From NCBI GenBank assembly GCA_025929185.1, contig JAICMO010000014.1, forward strand, positions 1 to 35,720: DNA of 35,720 nt, given 5' to 3'. A program made the translations under genes and the position numbers. Under the pieces are notes generated by a model. That model ran no database searches and was not told the origin of the DNA. It saw nothing but the letters and a program-made list of their open reading frames with translations. This DNA comes from Pseudolabrys sp. (GTDB lineage: Bacteria; Pseudomonadota; Alphaproteobacteria; Rhizobiales; Xanthobacteraceae). Of this stretch, positions 1 through 8,916 are shown in pieces (position 1 is the first letter of the stretch; every line of letters starts with the position of its first letter).

Positions 1-246
1 AAGCAGAGCAGTCGGTTAGTCCTCTTGAGGGGAATAGGGGCGGTGGTTTCCGAAATCACGCAATCCTGTGAATTCTGCAGGGAAGCCGGGAAATGCCCGC
101 AAAAAATCGCCAATTCCGACGCAATCAGGATTCGGAATAGGTCTGCGCTCTGCCGTAGGGCGGCCAAAATAGTCGCTGAACTTTAGTCGAACGGCATCGT
201 TATGGACGGAAGCGGCAGCCGCGCGGGGGAGGCGAAGTCGTAAATC

Positions 247-1092
247 ATGCACATTCTTGCGATGATTGATCCGCTCTATTCGATCTCGGGCTTCGGTGTG
301 GGCCTCCTGGTCGGCATGACGGGAGTTGGCGGTGGCTCACTGATGACGCCGTTGCTGATTCTCCTGTTTGGGGTCCATCCCGCAACCGCGGTCGGCACCG
401 ACTTACTTTACGCTGCGGCCACCAAGACCGGCGGGAGTTTCGTTCATGGGCTGGCGCGGAGCATCGATTGGCCGATGGTCCGGCGGCTGGCGACCGGCAG
501 CGTTCCGGCGACGATCGTCACACTGACGATATTGTCGCTCCTCAACCTCAACGGCGCGGCCGCGCGCAGCCTCATTACAATCGTTCTGTGCTTTGCCCTG
601 TTTCTAACCGCGGGTGTGCTAATCTTTCGCAAGAATATCCTGGATTACTATCACGGTCGTTTTCCGACGCTCGATGCGCAGAAGACAGCGCTTGCGACCG
701 TGCTGGTCGGCATGGTCCTCGGTGTGTTGGTTTCGATTTCTTCCGTCGGAGCCGGCGCCATCGGCGTCATGGCCCTTGTGATTCTTTATCCGCAGATGCC
801 GATGGCGCGCATTGTCGGCTCCGATATCGCGCATGCCGTGCCCCTGACGCTGATCGCCGGCATGGGCCACTGGATGTTCGGCGCCGTCGATTGGCACATC
901 ATGTGCTCGTTGCTGGTCGGCTCGTTGCCGGGAATATTCGTCGGCAGCTATCTGACCACCCGTGTTCCGGAAACCGCCTTGCGCTTGATTCTCGCGGTTA
1001 CGCTGATTTTGGTCGCCAGCAAGCTCGCCTACGATCACGTAGACAATTCAACCTCGCTGCTGACCGCATTCACCAAACGTGCCGTGGAATAG
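247..1092 (+). CDS. TSUP (TauE/SafE, DUF81) family membrane permease
   Basis: An inner-membrane transporter-like protein of 281 residues, the usual size for the TSUP family, whose characterised members move sulfite, sulfonates or organosulfur anions. The protein has two similar halves of hydrophobic helices. The first begins with the glycine-rich stretch GVGLLVGMTGVGGGSL (residues about 17-32) followed by HPATAVGTDLLY, the classic TSUP signature; the second half has a matching SSVGAGAIG loop (about 164-172) and VGSDIAHA. The start at 247 is preceded by a purine-rich GGGGGAGG at 225-232, rather far upstream; ATG 262 is an alternative start giving a protein that begins just before the first helix. 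The gene stands alone and converges on the mscS-like gene with 11 bp between stops. The substrate cannot be inferred from the sequence, and no sulfur-metabolism gene lies next to it. Confidence 0.85.
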   Translation: MHILAMIDPLYSISGFGVGLLVGMTGVGGGSLMTPLLILLFGVHPATAVGTDLLYAAATKTGGSFVHGLARSIDWPMVRRLATGSVPATIVTLTILSLLNLNGAAARSLITIVLCFALFLTAGVLIFRKNILDYYHGRFPTLDAQKTALATVLVGMVLGVLVSISSVGAGAIGVMALVILYPQMPMARIVGSDIAHAVPLTLIAGMGHWMFGAVDWHIMCSLLVGSLPGIFVGSYLTTRVPETALRLILAVTLILVASKLAYDHVDNSTSLLTAFTKRAVE

Positions 1093-1103
1093 ATCGATTT
1101 GGA

Positions 1104-2252
1104 CTAGGCGCGGCGTTCGCGCACCTGCCGCTTGGCCTCCGACAAAAGATCGGCGTCGGAGGTTTTGGCCGCCGAAGTAACCACCGTTTCGCTGCGTTGG
1201 CGCGGCAGCGCATACGGGTGCTCGCGCTGCAAAAAATCGATGAGCTTTTCGCGCACCTCGCAGCGCAAATCGAAGGTTGCGCCCGCGTTATCGGCGCTCA
1301 CCAGAATACGCACCTCAATCGAGCGGTCGTTCGCATCGGTAACCTGCAATCCTGCGGTCGTGCCATTCCAGAGCTTCGATTGGCGGACGATCTCTTGAAG
1401 CTTCTCGCGAATGGCCCCAATCGGAGCGGAATAGTCCAAATAGAGCATCACCACTCCGATCAGGGCGGAACTCTCTCGCGTCCAGTTCTGGAACGGCTTC
1501 TCGATAAAATAAGACAGCGGCACGATCATCCGCCGCAAATCCCACAGCCGCACGACGACGTAAGTCGATGTGATTTCTTCGATCGTGCCCCACTCGTTTT
1601 CGACAATGACCGCATCCGCGATGCGGATGGGCTGGGTCATTGCAAGCTGCACGCCGGCAAACAAGTTGCTTAGCACCGGACGGGCGGCGAGACCGGCGAT
1701 AATGCCGGCGACACCGGCCGATGCGAATAAGCTCACCCCGTACTGCCGCACCGGGTCGAACGTCATCAACGCGCCGCCGATGGTAAACAGCGCTATCAGG
1801 ACGTCCGCGCTGCGAAGCAACACACGCACTTGCGTGTTGTGCTTGCGGGCAAGCAGGTTGTCCTCAGTGTCGAGCCGGAAGCGCAATAAATACAGATCGG
1901 CCGTAATATGCAGCGTCGCAACCGCTGCCCAGCCGACCAGACCGATAATGGTGATCAGCAGGAAGCGCGCGAGCCAGTATGCAGTTTGAGAATCGAAGGA
2001 CGCTGCCGGCAGTGCAATAAGCATTGCGAGAATAAGTAGCGCCAGCCGTGAAACCCCGCGCATCCGCGTGAATACCGAAAGCACGTAAGGGTAGCGACCG
2101 GCGAGCGACCGCCGCAGCACGTTGCGGAAAATGCGGTGCAGCACGAGGGCCGCCGCGGCCGCCAATAGCATGATAAGCATGGCCGCGAGATCGTTAGGCA
2201 GCCAGGCGAGCAGGTCTCGGATCGTGTTCAGCGCCGATCTGATCGAATCCAT
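1104..2252 (-). CDS. MscS-type small-conductance mechanosensitive channel family protein
   Basis: A predicted inner-membrane channel of 382 residues that would release solutes on hypo-osmotic shock. About five hydrophobic segments are visible (roughly residues 22-40, 64-82, 92-115, 147-165, 172-190). The last is a glycine/alanine-rich pore-lining helix (FASAGVAGIIAGLAARP) leading directly into LSNLFAGVQLAMTQPIRIAD (196-213) and the beta domain GTIEEITSTYVVVRLWDLRRMIVP, which are hallmarks of the MscS fold. The C-terminal cytosolic domain ends in a charged arginine-rich tail. It is longer than E. coli MscS (286 residues), as many rhizobial paralogues are, because of extra N-terminal helices. 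The gene is monocistronic and converges with the TSUP permease. The start ATG has a purine-rich stretch (GAAGAGG) very close upstream, so the exact start is not certain. Confidence 0.88.
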   Translation of the reverse strand: MDSIRSALNTIRDLLAWLPNDLAAMLIMLLAAAAALVLHRIFRNVLRRSLAGRYPYVLSVFTRMRGVSRLALLILAMLIALPAASFDSQTAYWLARFLLITIIGLVGWAAVATLHITADLYLLRFRLDTEDNLLARKHNTQVRVLLRSADVLIALFTIGGALMTFDPVRQYGVSLFASAGVAGIIAGLAARPVLSNLFAGVQLAMTQPIRIADAVIVENEWGTIEEITSTYVVVRLWDLRRMIVPLSYFIEKPFQNWTRESSALIGVVMLYLDYSAPIGAIREKLQEIVRQSKLWNGTTAGLQVTDANDRSIEVRILVSADNAGATFDLRCEVREKLIDFLQREHPYALPRQRSETVVTSAAKTSDADLLSEAKRQVRERRA

Positions 2253-2376
2253 GCCTCTTCAATAGCTCAGCAGGAGCACCGCGAATATGGGCCAATTTGG
2301 CCTTCGGCGCACTGGACAATAGACGCCGTCCGGTGGCAGAACCCGCCAATCGCAAACCCCGGCAACGTCAAATCCC

Positions 2377-2796
2377 ATGAGAAGTTTCCTTTTGAAACTG
2401 TTTACCTGGTGGAACGCGCAAACGTTCGGCACGCAGGTATGGACGTGGGCATACGGCGAACTGGTCGGGGACGATGAATTTGGCAATCGCTACTACCGCA
2501 CGCGCGGCGGCAAAATCGATCCGGTGCTTGGCTTCGAGCGGCGGTGGGTCATCTACAACGGCTATACCGAAGCGTCGACCATCCCTCCCGCTTGGCACGG
2601 CTGGATTCACCACATCGTGGACACGCCGCCGACGCAGGAGAAATACACGGCCCGCCCCTGGCAAAAGCCGCATCGGCCGAACTTGACCGGCACGCCCGCT
2701 GCCTTGCGTCCGAGCGGTTCGACTCTAGCCGCCGGTCGACGGCCCAAGGCGACCGGTGACTACAATGCGTGGGAGCCGGGAGGCAACAGTCAGTGA
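2377..2796 (+). CDS. NADH:ubiquinone oxidoreductase accessory subunit NDUFA12 (B17.2 type)
   Basis: A 139-residue homologue of the mitochondrial complex I accessory subunit NDUFA12/B17.2, found in alphaproteobacteria and mitochondria but not in E. coli. It is expected on the matrix/cytoplasmic face of the peripheral arm of complex I. The family pattern is complete: an N-terminal LLKLFTWWNAQTFGT, then GELVGDDEFGNRYYR (about 27-41), RRWVIYNG (about 55-62), and PPAWHGWIHH (about 70-79) followed by PPTQE and a Trp/Pro-rich tail with HRPNLTGTP. There is no signal peptide, which fits a cytoplasmic peripheral subunit. The nuo operon itself is not in the window. The gene lies on the plus strand upstream of the DUF2155 gene, with about 174 bp between the stop and the start I chose for that gene. 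Confidence 0.93.
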   Translation: MRSFLLKLFTWWNAQTFGTQVWTWAYGELVGDDEFGNRYYRTRGGKIDPVLGFERRWVIYNGYTEASTIPPAWHGWIHHIVDTPPTQEKYTARPWQKPHRPNLTGTPAALRPSGSTLAAGRRPKATGDYNAWEPGGNSQ

Positions 2797-2970
2797 TCGG
2801 CAGCTAGTCGTTGTCATTACGCCGATTGCCGAACGCTGATTGCCGGCTACTGGTCGCGGAAACTGCCACCTGGCCGCCCTTCCAAGGCCGCAATCGCCAT
2901 GTTAACGGGGCTCGGCCGGCGGGAGTGGGCGGCAAGCTTTTCCCGCCTGGTGGGAACAAAGCCGGCTTCA

Positions 2971-3927
2971 ATGGCAAGATTTTTTTTTATGGCGGTGGCA
3001 GTCACGGCGGTTGTCGCCGTGACACCGGTATCCGCGCAATTCGACAGGATTTTTGGCGATGGTCCGCCGCGACCGCCGGCCGATATTCCTGAGCAGAATG
3101 CGGGGCCGCCCGACCGAAGTTTTCCGGATGATGACGATGGCTTTCCATACCGCAACAACGAGCAGCGGCCGCCGGTGCAAGGCCGTTCAGATGTGCCTCC
3201 CGCGGAGCCTTTGCCTGCGCCGATGAGTTTGCCGCCGGCAAGCAGACCAGGAGCGGCGGGCATTCAATCGGCGCCGTTGCCCGCTCTGCCCGGCGCCGCG
3301 GGACCGGGGCAAACCAATCCGCCGCCGGCCGACAATACGCAACCTGCCCCGCAGCGCGCAGGTCCACCCCAAATGCTTCCGGGCTTGCCGCCCGGAATAC
3401 GCCAGCCGCGCGGCACGCCGCAACAACCAGCCGACGCGCACGCTCAGCCGGAAGACGAAGTGGTCGAGGAGCCGCCGCCGCAGAAGATCGCCAATCCGAC
3501 CGCTGTCTTCAGCGGTCTGGACAAGATCACGGGCCGCATCATTTCGTTTGACGTGGCAATCAACGAGACCGTGCAATTCGGCGCCTTACAAGTCACGCCA
3601 CGCGTCTGCTATTCGCGCCCACCCACGGAGACGGCGCAAACGGACGCGTTTGTCGAAGTCGACGAGGTGACATTGCAAGGACAAGTAAAGCGGATATTCA
3701 CCGGCTGGATGTTTGCAGCGAGTCCGGGGCTGCACGCCGTTGAGCATCCGATTTACGACGTATGGCTGACCGACTGCAAAGGCGGAAAGAATCCGGCGCT
3801 CGCCGATGTTTCGGATACGCAACCGGCGACCAAACCGGCGCGGCAGAGGCAGCCGGCTCAACGCCGTGCCCCTGCGCCACAGACGGGGGCTCAACAACAG
3901 TCTGGATCGCCCCGGGCACCGCGCTGA
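2971..3927 (+). CDS. Secreted proline-rich protein with DUF2155 domain
   Basis: A 318-residue exported protein of unknown function. From ATG 2971 it has a clear signal peptide (basic/hydrophobic MARFFF start, cleavage expected after PVSA, about residue 22). A long low-complexity Pro/Ala/Gln linker follows (about 30-175), then a compact folded domain (about 180-275) with the DUF2155 pattern: TAVFSGLDKITGRI, a PRVCYSRPP segment and the closing PIYDVWLTDC. The two cysteines in these last two segments could form a disulfide. The C-terminal tail is again Pro/Gln/Arg rich. An in-frame ATG at 2899 would add 24 residues ahead of the signal peptide, which is why I prefer 2971. DUF2155 proteins sit near aat and accBC in related genomes as I recall; the function is not known. 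The gene converges with aat, with only 3 bp between stops. Confidence 0.85.
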   Translation: MARFFFMAVAVTAVVAVTPVSAQFDRIFGDGPPRPPADIPEQNAGPPDRSFPDDDDGFPYRNNEQRPPVQGRSDVPPAEPLPAPMSLPPASRPGAAGIQSAPLPALPGAAGPGQTNPPPADNTQPAPQRAGPPQMLPGLPPGIRQPRGTPQQPADAHAQPEDEVVEEPPPQKIANPTAVFSGLDKITGRIISFDVAINETVQFGALQVTPRVCYSRPPTETAQTDAFVEVDEVTLQGQVKRIFTGWMFAASPGLHAVEHPIYDVWLTDCKGGKNPALADVSDTQPATKPARQRQPAQRRAPAPQTGAQQQSGSPRAPR

Positions 3928-3930
3928 GGC

Positions 3931-4608
3931 TCAACGCGCAGCAGCAAGCTTGACCGCTTCAGCGCCATCAACCGGTTCATCGAGCGGCAACGCGGCGAAA
4001 TTGCCTTTTCCGCTGAGAGCCCTCTCGAGCAGCTTATGATAGCGCTGCCGCGGCACCTCGATGGCGCCGAACGTCCTCAAATGATCGGTAACAAATTGCG
4101 TATCGAGCAGACGATAGCCGCCGGCATTGAGGCGCGCGACCAGATGAACGAGCGCAATCTTCGAAGCATCCCGCACGCGGCTGAACATGCTTTCGCCGAA
4201 GAAGACGGCGCCTAGCGACACGCCATAGAGTCCGCCTACGAGTTCGCTGCCGTCATAGACTTCAACACTGTGGCAGTGGCCGCGGCGGTGGAGCCGACAA
4301 TAGAGCGTGCGGATGCGCGTGTTGATCCAGGTGCGGGCGCGGCCGCGCATCGGAGCCGCGCAGCCGTCGATCACCGCATCGAAATCGCGGTCGACGGTAA
4401 CCTTCAGCCGAGTCGAGCGTAGGGTGCGCGCCAGCCGAGCCGGCACATGGAAGGCGTCGAGCGGAATGATGCCGCGCCGCTCCGGCTCAATCCAGTAAAG
4501 TGCCGGATCGTCCGCGTTCTCGGCCATCGGAAAAATTCCGCAAGCATAGGCCTTGAGCAGCACTTCCGGCGTGATTTCCACGAAGGCGCTTTCGCGGTTA
4601 GCCATCAT
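3931..4608 (-). CDS. aat: Leucyl/phenylalanyl-tRNA--protein transferase
   Basis: A cytoplasmic enzyme that transfers Leu or Phe from aminoacyl-tRNA to the N-terminal Arg or Lys of proteins, creating N-degrons for ClpS/ClpAP. Family landmarks are all present: [19 protein letters not shown] close to the N-terminus, the [13 protein letters not shown] strand, VIDGCA, RTWIN, the HSVEVYDG segment, [19 protein letters not shown] and a C-terminal [12 protein letters not shown] place the start at the ATG pair at 4603-4608 (about 225 residues), because related proteins begin about ten residues before ITPEVLL. An upstream in-frame ATG at 4677 is possible but has an AAGGA directly abutting it. The gene is divergent from the receiver-protein gene and converges with the DUF2155 gene. 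Confidence 0.95.
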   Translation of the reverse strand: MMANRESAFVEITPEVLLKAYACGIFPMAENADDPALYWIEPERRGIIPLDAFHVPARLARTLRSTRLKVTVDRDFDAVIDGCAAPMRGRARTWINTRIRTLYCRLHRRGHCHSVEVYDGSELVGGLYGVSLGAVFFGESMFSRVRDASKIALVHLVARLNAGGYRLLDTQFVTDHLRTFGAIEVPRQRYHKLLERALSGKGNFAALPLDEPVDGAEAVKLAAAR

Positions 4609-4710
4609 GTTTGCGAACCCGACAGTGGTAGCCTTGTTCCATAGCCTTTCTGAAAAAGCGGGCACTGAACAAGCCATTCCTTAACCTGAAGTTCACCATA
4701 GTGCGCTCAA

Positions 4711-4727
4711 TTTCAAGAAATTTGAAA
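4711..4727. repeat. Short AT-rich inverted repeat in the aat/receiver divergent region
   Basis: Arms TTTCAA (4711-4716) and TTGAAA (4722-4727) flank a 5-base AT-rich spacer, giving a near-perfect 17-bp palindrome in otherwise GC-rich DNA. It lies in the roughly 200-bp region between the divergent aat and receiver genes, so it could be a dimeric repressor or activator site. I do not recognise the cognate factor, and chance AT-rich symmetry cannot be excluded. Confidence 0.3.
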
Positions 4728-4805
4728 ACAAACCCACGCGAGCCGCGTTTCCGGACGGAGGGCATGTGCGGCGCGGCTTTGGTAACGAGGAGCTTGAAGA
4801 CAGCC

Positions 4806-5189
4806 ATGTCAGGCTTGACCAGAACGGCCAGCGTGCTCGTCGTGGAAGACGAAGCGATCATCAGCGAATTTATTGCCGAAGAATTGGCCGCTCACGGCTT
4901 CGCCGTGCACGCAGTTGCCAGCGCCGTAGATGCCCTCAGTTACCTCAACGACGGCGCGCCGGTCGACGTACTGTTCACCGATATCGATCTGCCGGGCGGT
5001 ATGGATGGTTCCGAACTTGCAGAACGGGCGCGTGGGATGCGTCCTGAACTACCGATCGTCTACGCATCCGGGCGGTACTCACCGTCCGCGCTGGCGCCGC
5101 TGGTGCCGCGGTCAGTTTTTTTGCGAAAGCCGTACGACGCCGACGATCTTTGCAGGTTAATCGACCGGCTTACGCTCCATTTGCATTAG
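4806..5189 (+). CDS. Stand-alone receiver-domain response regulator
   Basis: A single-domain CheY-like receiver of about 127 residues. Counting from ATG 4806, the acidic pair is E14/D15 (LVVEDEA), the phospho-acceptor aspartate is D59 (in LFTDIDLPGG), the switch region reads PIVYASG and the conserved lysine is in FLRKPYD near the C-terminus. There is no output domain, so it probably acts by protein-protein interaction in a phosphorelay. The form of the receiver (VVEDE...LFTDIDLPGGMDG) resembles the FixJ/PAS-kinase-associated receivers of rhizobia. The frame stays open upstream to an ATG at 4701, but the translated extension shows no receiver features, so I start at 4806, preceded by GAGGAG about 13 bases upstream. 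No histidine kinase is adjacent. It converges with accC with 7 bp between stops. Confidence 0.85.
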   Translation: MSGLTRTASVLVVEDEAIISEFIAEELAAHGFAVHAVASAVDALSYLNDGAPVDVLFTDIDLPGGMDGSELAERARGMRPELPIVYASGRYSPSALAPLVPRSVFLRKPYDADDLCRLIDRLTLHLH

Positions 5190-5196
5190 CAAGAGC

Positions 5197-6549
5197 TCAA
5201 TCCGCCATTCCACCGGCGGCAAGAAACTGCTCGAGCCAATGGATGTGGTAATTGCCGTCGATGATATCGGCTTCACGCACCAGTGCGCGGAACAGCGGCA
5301 GCGTCGTTTCGATCCCGTCCACCACGACTTCATCGAGCGCGCGCTTGAGCCGCATCAGCGCTTCGGTGCGCGTCTTGCCGTGCACGATTAGTTTGCCGAC
5401 CAGGGAGTCGTAGTAAGGCGGAATACTGTAGCCTTGATAAACGGCGGAATCGATCCGCACGCCAAGGCCGCCCGGCGCGTGATAGTGCAAGATTTTCCCC
5501 GGCGACGGACGGAATGAAACCGGATTCTCCGCGTTGATGCGGCACTCGATGGCATGCCCGCCGAACACGATGTCGCTCTGCTTCAACGTGAGTTGGTTAC
5601 CCGCCGCGGCACGAATCTGCTCGAAAACGAGATCGATGCCGGTGATCATTTCGGTGACAGGGTGCTCGACCTGTATGCGCGTGTTCATCTCGATGAAATA
5701 GAACTTGCCATCCTCATAAAGGAATTCGACGGTCCCGACGCCGAGATAGCCGAGGTCGCGCATTGCTTGCGCAACCGTCTCGCCGATGTCGTCGCGCGAT
5801 TTGGTGTTGAGAGCCGGCGAGGGGCCTTCCTCCCACACTTTCTGATGCCGCCGCTGAAGGGAGCAGTCGCGCTCGCCGAGGTGGATCGCGTTGCCCTTCC
5901 CGTCGCCGAGCACTTGAATTTCGATGTGGCGCGGCTTCTCGAGATATTTTTCCAGATAAACTGCGTCGTCGCCGAACGCTGCTTTTGCTTCTGCGCGCGC
6001 GGTGGAAAGCGCAGCCGCCAGTTGGTCCGCGCTGCGCGCGACTTTCATGCCACGACCGCCTCCGCCGGCGGCCGCTTTTACCAAGACCGGAAAGCCGATT
6101 CGCGCAGCGGTGGCGGCAGCGTCCGCGTCGGAACTGATACCGCCCTCCGACCCCGGCACCACCGGGATGCCAAGCCGCTTGACGGTACGCTTGGCTTCGA
6201 TTTTGTCGCCCATCAGCCGGATGTGCTCAGGCTTCGGCCCGATGAAATGGATATTGTGCTCGGCGAGAATCTCGGCGAAGCGCGCGTTCTCCGACAGGAA
6301 ACCGTAGCCGGGGTGGACGGCATCCGCTCCGGTGATCTCGCAAGCGGCAAGCAGCGCGGGAATATTGAGGTAGCTGTCCTTTGCCGCCGGCGGCCCGATG
6401 CAGACGCTTTCATCCGCAAACCGCACATGCATGGCGTCTGCATCGGCGGTGGAATGCACGGCGACGGTTGGAATGCCCAGTTCCTTGCAGGCTCGTTGCA
6501 CCCGCATGGCGATCTCGCCGCGATTAGCGATGAGGATTTTATCGAACAT
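5197..6549 (-). CDS. accC: Acetyl-CoA carboxylase, biotin carboxylase subunit
   Basis: Biotin carboxylase (450 residues, full length) uses ATP and bicarbonate to carboxylate the biotin on AccB, the first step of malonyl-CoA and fatty-acid synthesis. Visible domains: N-terminal pre-ATP-grasp fold ([16 protein letters not shown]), [10 protein letters not shown], the ATP-grasp glycine loop [12 protein letters not shown] (about 159-170), the [17 protein letters not shown] strand, [16 protein letters not shown] (catalytic Glu/Asn/Arg) and the C-terminal biotin-carboxylase domain with [12 protein letters not shown] 6549 is the standard start in this family. It is the last gene of the run aroQ-accB-accC; 110 bp separate it from accB. 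Nothing appears degraded. Confidence 0.97.
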   Translation of the reverse strand: MFDKILIANRGEIAMRVQRACKELGIPTVAVHSTADADAMHVRFADESVCIGPPAAKDSYLNIPALLAACEITGADAVHPGYGFLSENARFAEILAEHNIHFIGPKPEHIRLMGDKIEAKRTVKRLGIPVVPGSEGGISSDADAAATAARIGFPVLVKAAAGGGGRGMKVARSADQLAAALSTARAEAKAAFGDDAVYLEKYLEKPRHIEIQVLGDGKGNAIHLGERDCSLQRRHQKVWEEGPSPALNTKSRDDIGETVAQAMRDLGYLGVGTVEFLYEDGKFYFIEMNTRIQVEHPVTEMITGIDLVFEQIRAAAGNQLTLKQSDIVFGGHAIECRINAENPVSFRPSPGKILHYHAPGGLGVRIDSAVYQGYSIPPYYDSLVGKLIVHGKTRTEALMRLKRALDEVVVDGIETTLPLFRALVREADIIDGNYHIHWLEQFLAAGGMAD

Positions 6550-6659
6550 CTCAGCCGTTATGCCCTAGCAGTGCGGCATCCCGTAACCTATGGGGTTTCT
6601 CGTCCGCATTCGCATTGTCGGGGTCGCTGCCCCTCTGTGGCGGAGAACGACGGGGAAGC

Positions 6660-7121
6660 TCACTCGATAATCACCAGCGGCTCGCCGAACTCGACGGGCT
6701 GGCCGTCCTCGAACAAGACTTGAATAACCGTGCCGCCGCGTGGCGCTGGAATCTGGTTCATGGTTTTCATCGCTTCGACGATGAGCAGCGTGTCGCCGGC
6801 TTTGACCCTGCTGCCGATCTCGATGAACGGCTTGGCGCCGGGCTCCGGAGCGGCATAGGCCGTCCCGACCATCGGAGAAATCACCACGCCCGGATGCTTG
6901 GTCGGATCCAGCGGCGCCGACGCAATTTCCGTGACGGGGATAGGAGCGGCCGGCGCAGCGGCGGGGGGGACCGCGACCGCCATCGGTGCGCCATTGCGGG
7001 CGACGCGAACGCGCTGACCATCTTGCTCGATTTCAATTTCGGTCAGGCCGGTTTCGTCCAGAAGCTTCGTCAACTCCTTGATGAGTTCGTGATCAATGCT
7101 TGGCGATTTCGATTTGGGCAT
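6660..7121 (-). CDS. accB: Acetyl-CoA carboxylase, biotin carboxyl carrier protein
   Basis: A 153-residue carrier protein for the biotin moved between AccC and the carboxyltransferase AccAD. The N-terminal helix-rich segment (residues 9-42) is followed by a Pro/Ala-rich hinge (about 48-72) and the C-terminal biotinyl/lipoyl domain (about 78-153), with the EAMKTMN motif whose K119 is the biotinylation site for BirA. Its start codon lies 3 bp after the aroQ stop, so the two genes are almost certainly co-transcribed and probably translationally coupled. accC follows after 110 bp. Confidence 0.97.
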   Translation of the reverse strand: MPKSKSPSIDHELIKELTKLLDETGLTEIEIEQDGQRVRVARNGAPMAVAVPPAAAPAAPIPVTEIASAPLDPTKHPGVVISPMVGTAYAAPEPGAKPFIEIGSRVKAGDTLLIVEAMKTMNQIPAPRGGTVIQVLFEDGQPVEFGEPLVIIE

Positions 7122-7124
7122 CGC

Positions 7125-7580
7125 TTAGCGTTTTGCCTTGGAGCCGACGATGCCGGCAAGCCCCGCGATAGCCAAGGCATAGCCTTCAATGCCGAAGCCG
7201 CAGATCACGGCTCTCGCCGCCTTGGATATGTAGGAATTTTGCCGGAATTTCTCGCGCGCATGGATGTTGGTGATGTGGATTTCGATGACGGGCAGTTTTA
7301 CCGCGAGGAGAGCGTCCAGAATCGCGATTGACGTGGTCGTGTAGCCCGCCGGATTGAGGACGATTCCGGCCGCCTTCTTCGCATGCGCTTCCTGGATCCA
7401 GTTGACGATTTCGCCTTCCACATTCGACTGCCGGAAGATCACGTCAAGACCGTGCTTCTTCGCGGTTGCACGGCAAAGCTTCTCCACGTCGGCAAGCGTG
7501 GCGCGGCCATATTTTTCCGGCTCGCGCGTGCCGAGCAGGTTGAGGTTGGGACCGTTGAGCACGTAAGCGATTTTGGCCAT
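7125..7580 (-). CDS. aroQ: Type II 3-dehydroquinate dehydratase
   Basis: A dodecameric cytoplasmic enzyme of the shikimate pathway that converts 3-dehydroquinate to 3-dehydroshikimate. From ATG 7580 the protein is 151 residues, the normal length. The N-terminus carries the active-site loop, [19 protein letters not shown], with R19 and catalytic Y24. [22 protein letters not shown] and [15 protein letters not shown] (the latter containing the catalytic His and substrate-binding residues) follow in order. The frame is open for 44 further codons upstream, but that extension is not family-like. The order aroQ-accB-accC is a well-known alphaproteobacterial arrangement. Confidence 0.96.
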   Translation of the reverse strand: MAKIAYVLNGPNLNLLGTREPEKYGRATLADVEKLCRATAKKHGLDVIFRQSNVEGEIVNWIQEAHAKKAAGIVLNPAGYTTTSIAILDALLAVKLPVIEIHITNIHAREKFRQNSYISKAARAVICGFGIEGYALAIAGLAGIVGSKAKR

Positions 7581-7666
7581 GGGCTGTTTTCGGGCGAAAT
7601 GCACGTAGGTCGTTGTTTCGGCTTTATAGGTGGCCGCAGCCGGAAGGGGAAGCCGTCTGGCCGGCG

Positions 7667-8833
7667 CTAGACGGCTTTCTCCGAAAAGTTTTGCGTTTCG
7701 CTCGCCGCCCAATCCACCACGTCTTTGAGCGCCTTTAACCTTTGCCGGCCCGCCAATTTCGATTTTTCGAATACCGCAATCTGCCGGTCGGCGCTGGTTC
7801 CTGCTGCGACGATGCGCTGGAGACGGGCCATTTCCTGTTCGCAGTTGAGCGCCGCCGCGTCCTCAGCGATGAAGTCGAACACCTCATCCAGCCATTCCTT
7901 TACGGTGCGCGGCGAGCGGGCGAACGGATCGACGAATATCGCGCCGACGCCGTATCGCTGCGCGTGCCATTTGTTCTCCACGGTAATCGCGCGGCCGACA
8001 CGGTCAAAGCCTGAGTTCAGCGCGCGGTCACGGTCGAGCGCGCGTACCAGGCAACGGAAAAGAGCCGCGATCGCGACCGCGTCGTCGATCTGCGTACAAG
8101 TGTCCGCAACGCGCAGCTCGAGCGTCGGATTTGCGGTCGAAGGCCGCAGCGCCCACCAGATGTAACTCGCATCGGGAATAATCTCTGCCCAGGTAAGCGC
8201 ATCGACGTATTGCCGATATTCGTCCTCGCTGTGGAATAGCTCGGGCAAGCCCGTGCGCGGTAATTCGTCATAGGCCGCAAGACGGTAGCCATGTAGGCCG
8301 GTGACATGGCCCTGCCAGAACGGCGAGGAGGTGGAAAGGGCAAGCAGCAGCGGAAGGTACGGCGTCAGGCGCATAATGAGATCGATGCGCTTTCCGACGT
8401 CCGGCACCTCCACATGCACGTGCATACCGCAAAGCATGTTGCGCATGCCGATCATTTGCAGGTCGTCCATAATGGCGCCATAACGTGCTTTGGGCGTCAT
8501 CACCTGCTCCGGCCAAAAGGCGAGAGGAAACGTGCCCAGTGCCGCAATGCCCAGTCTGTGGTTGCGGGCAATGGCGGCAAGGGTTGAGCGATAGTGCGCA
8601 AGATGACGGCGCGCGTCGCGAAGCTCGGCGCAGGGCGGCGTTGCTACCTCGATTTGCGACTGCAACATCTCGGTCATCAGCCGGTCGCCCAGTATTTCTT
8701 GCGCCTGGGCCAGGAATTTCTTGTTGACGTGCGTCACCGCACGCCTCGATGCAGCGTCGAACACGAAATATTCTTCTTCGATCCCGATCGAATACATATC
8801 GAGCCGGACGCCATCGTGAAAAGGATCGCTCAC
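7667..8833 (-). CDS. Carboxylate-amine ligase, YbdK/GCS2 family (weak glutamate--cysteine ligase type)
   Basis: A 388-residue cytoplasmic ATP-dependent ligase of the GCS2 family, whose E. coli member YbdK has weak gamma-glutamylcysteine ligase activity. Signature elements: [10 protein letters not shown] near the N-terminus (metal-binding glutamates), [22 protein letters not shown] (about 134-144) and a [15 protein letters not shown] substrate loop, followed by the LELRVADTC strand. The start is a GTG at 8833; an internal ATG at 8797, just ahead of the GIEEEY motif, is an alternative. It stands 86 bp upstream of aroQ on the same strand and downstream of the dsbA-like gene, from which it is separated by a strong hairpin, so it probably has its own promoter. 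The natural substrate pair is not known. Confidence 0.88.
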   Translation of the reverse strand: MSDPFHDGVRLDMYSIGIEEEYFVFDAASRRAVTHVNKKFLAQAQEILGDRLMTEMLQSQIEVATPPCAELRDARRHLAHYRSTLAAIARNHRLGIAALGTFPLAFWPEQVMTPKARYGAIMDDLQMIGMRNMLCGMHVHVEVPDVGKRIDLIMRLTPYLPLLLALSTSSPFWQGHVTGLHGYRLAAYDELPRTGLPELFHSEDEYRQYVDALTWAEIIPDASYIWWALRPSTANPTLELRVADTCTQIDDAVAIAALFRCLVRALDRDRALNSGFDRVGRAITVENKWHAQRYGVGAIFVDPFARSPRTVKEWLDEVFDFIAEDAAALNCEQEMARLQRIVAAGTSADRQIAVFEKSKLAGRQRLKALKDVVDWAASETQNFSEKAV

Positions 8834-8846
8834 AAATTAACGCGAA

Positions 8847-8881
8847 ACCGGCCGCGAGGCGATTGTCTGCCTGCGGCCGGT
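8847..8881 (-). terminator. Candidate rho-independent terminator after the dsbA-like gene
   Basis: Inverted repeat with 13 paired bases: ACCGGCCGC (8847-8855) pairs with GCGGCCGGT (8873-8881), and AGGC (8857-8860) with GCCT (8869-8872), leaving a single G bulge and an 8-base loop. On the minus strand it begins 35 bp after the dsbA-like stop and is followed by TTTCGCGTTAATTT, a broken U tract. It would separate the M48/dsbA unit from the ligase/aroQ/acc unit. Confidence 0.6.
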
Positions 8882-8916
8882 CAAAGATGAATGGGGAATC
8901 TACGTCGGAACGTGTT

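Noticed and set aside
16-252. Minus-strand open frame of 78 codons at the left edge
   Set aside because: No domain, no ribosome binding site of note, and lies in the upstream region of the permease gene.
468-1673. Long open frame (401 codons) on plus strand across the TSUP and MscS genes
   Set aside because: Overlaps two recognisable genes in another frame, has low-complexity Arg-rich translation and no domain.
5554-6723. Long plus-strand open frame antisense to accC
   Set aside because: Typical shadow of a high-GC gene; accC is a full-length, well-conserved gene on the other strand.
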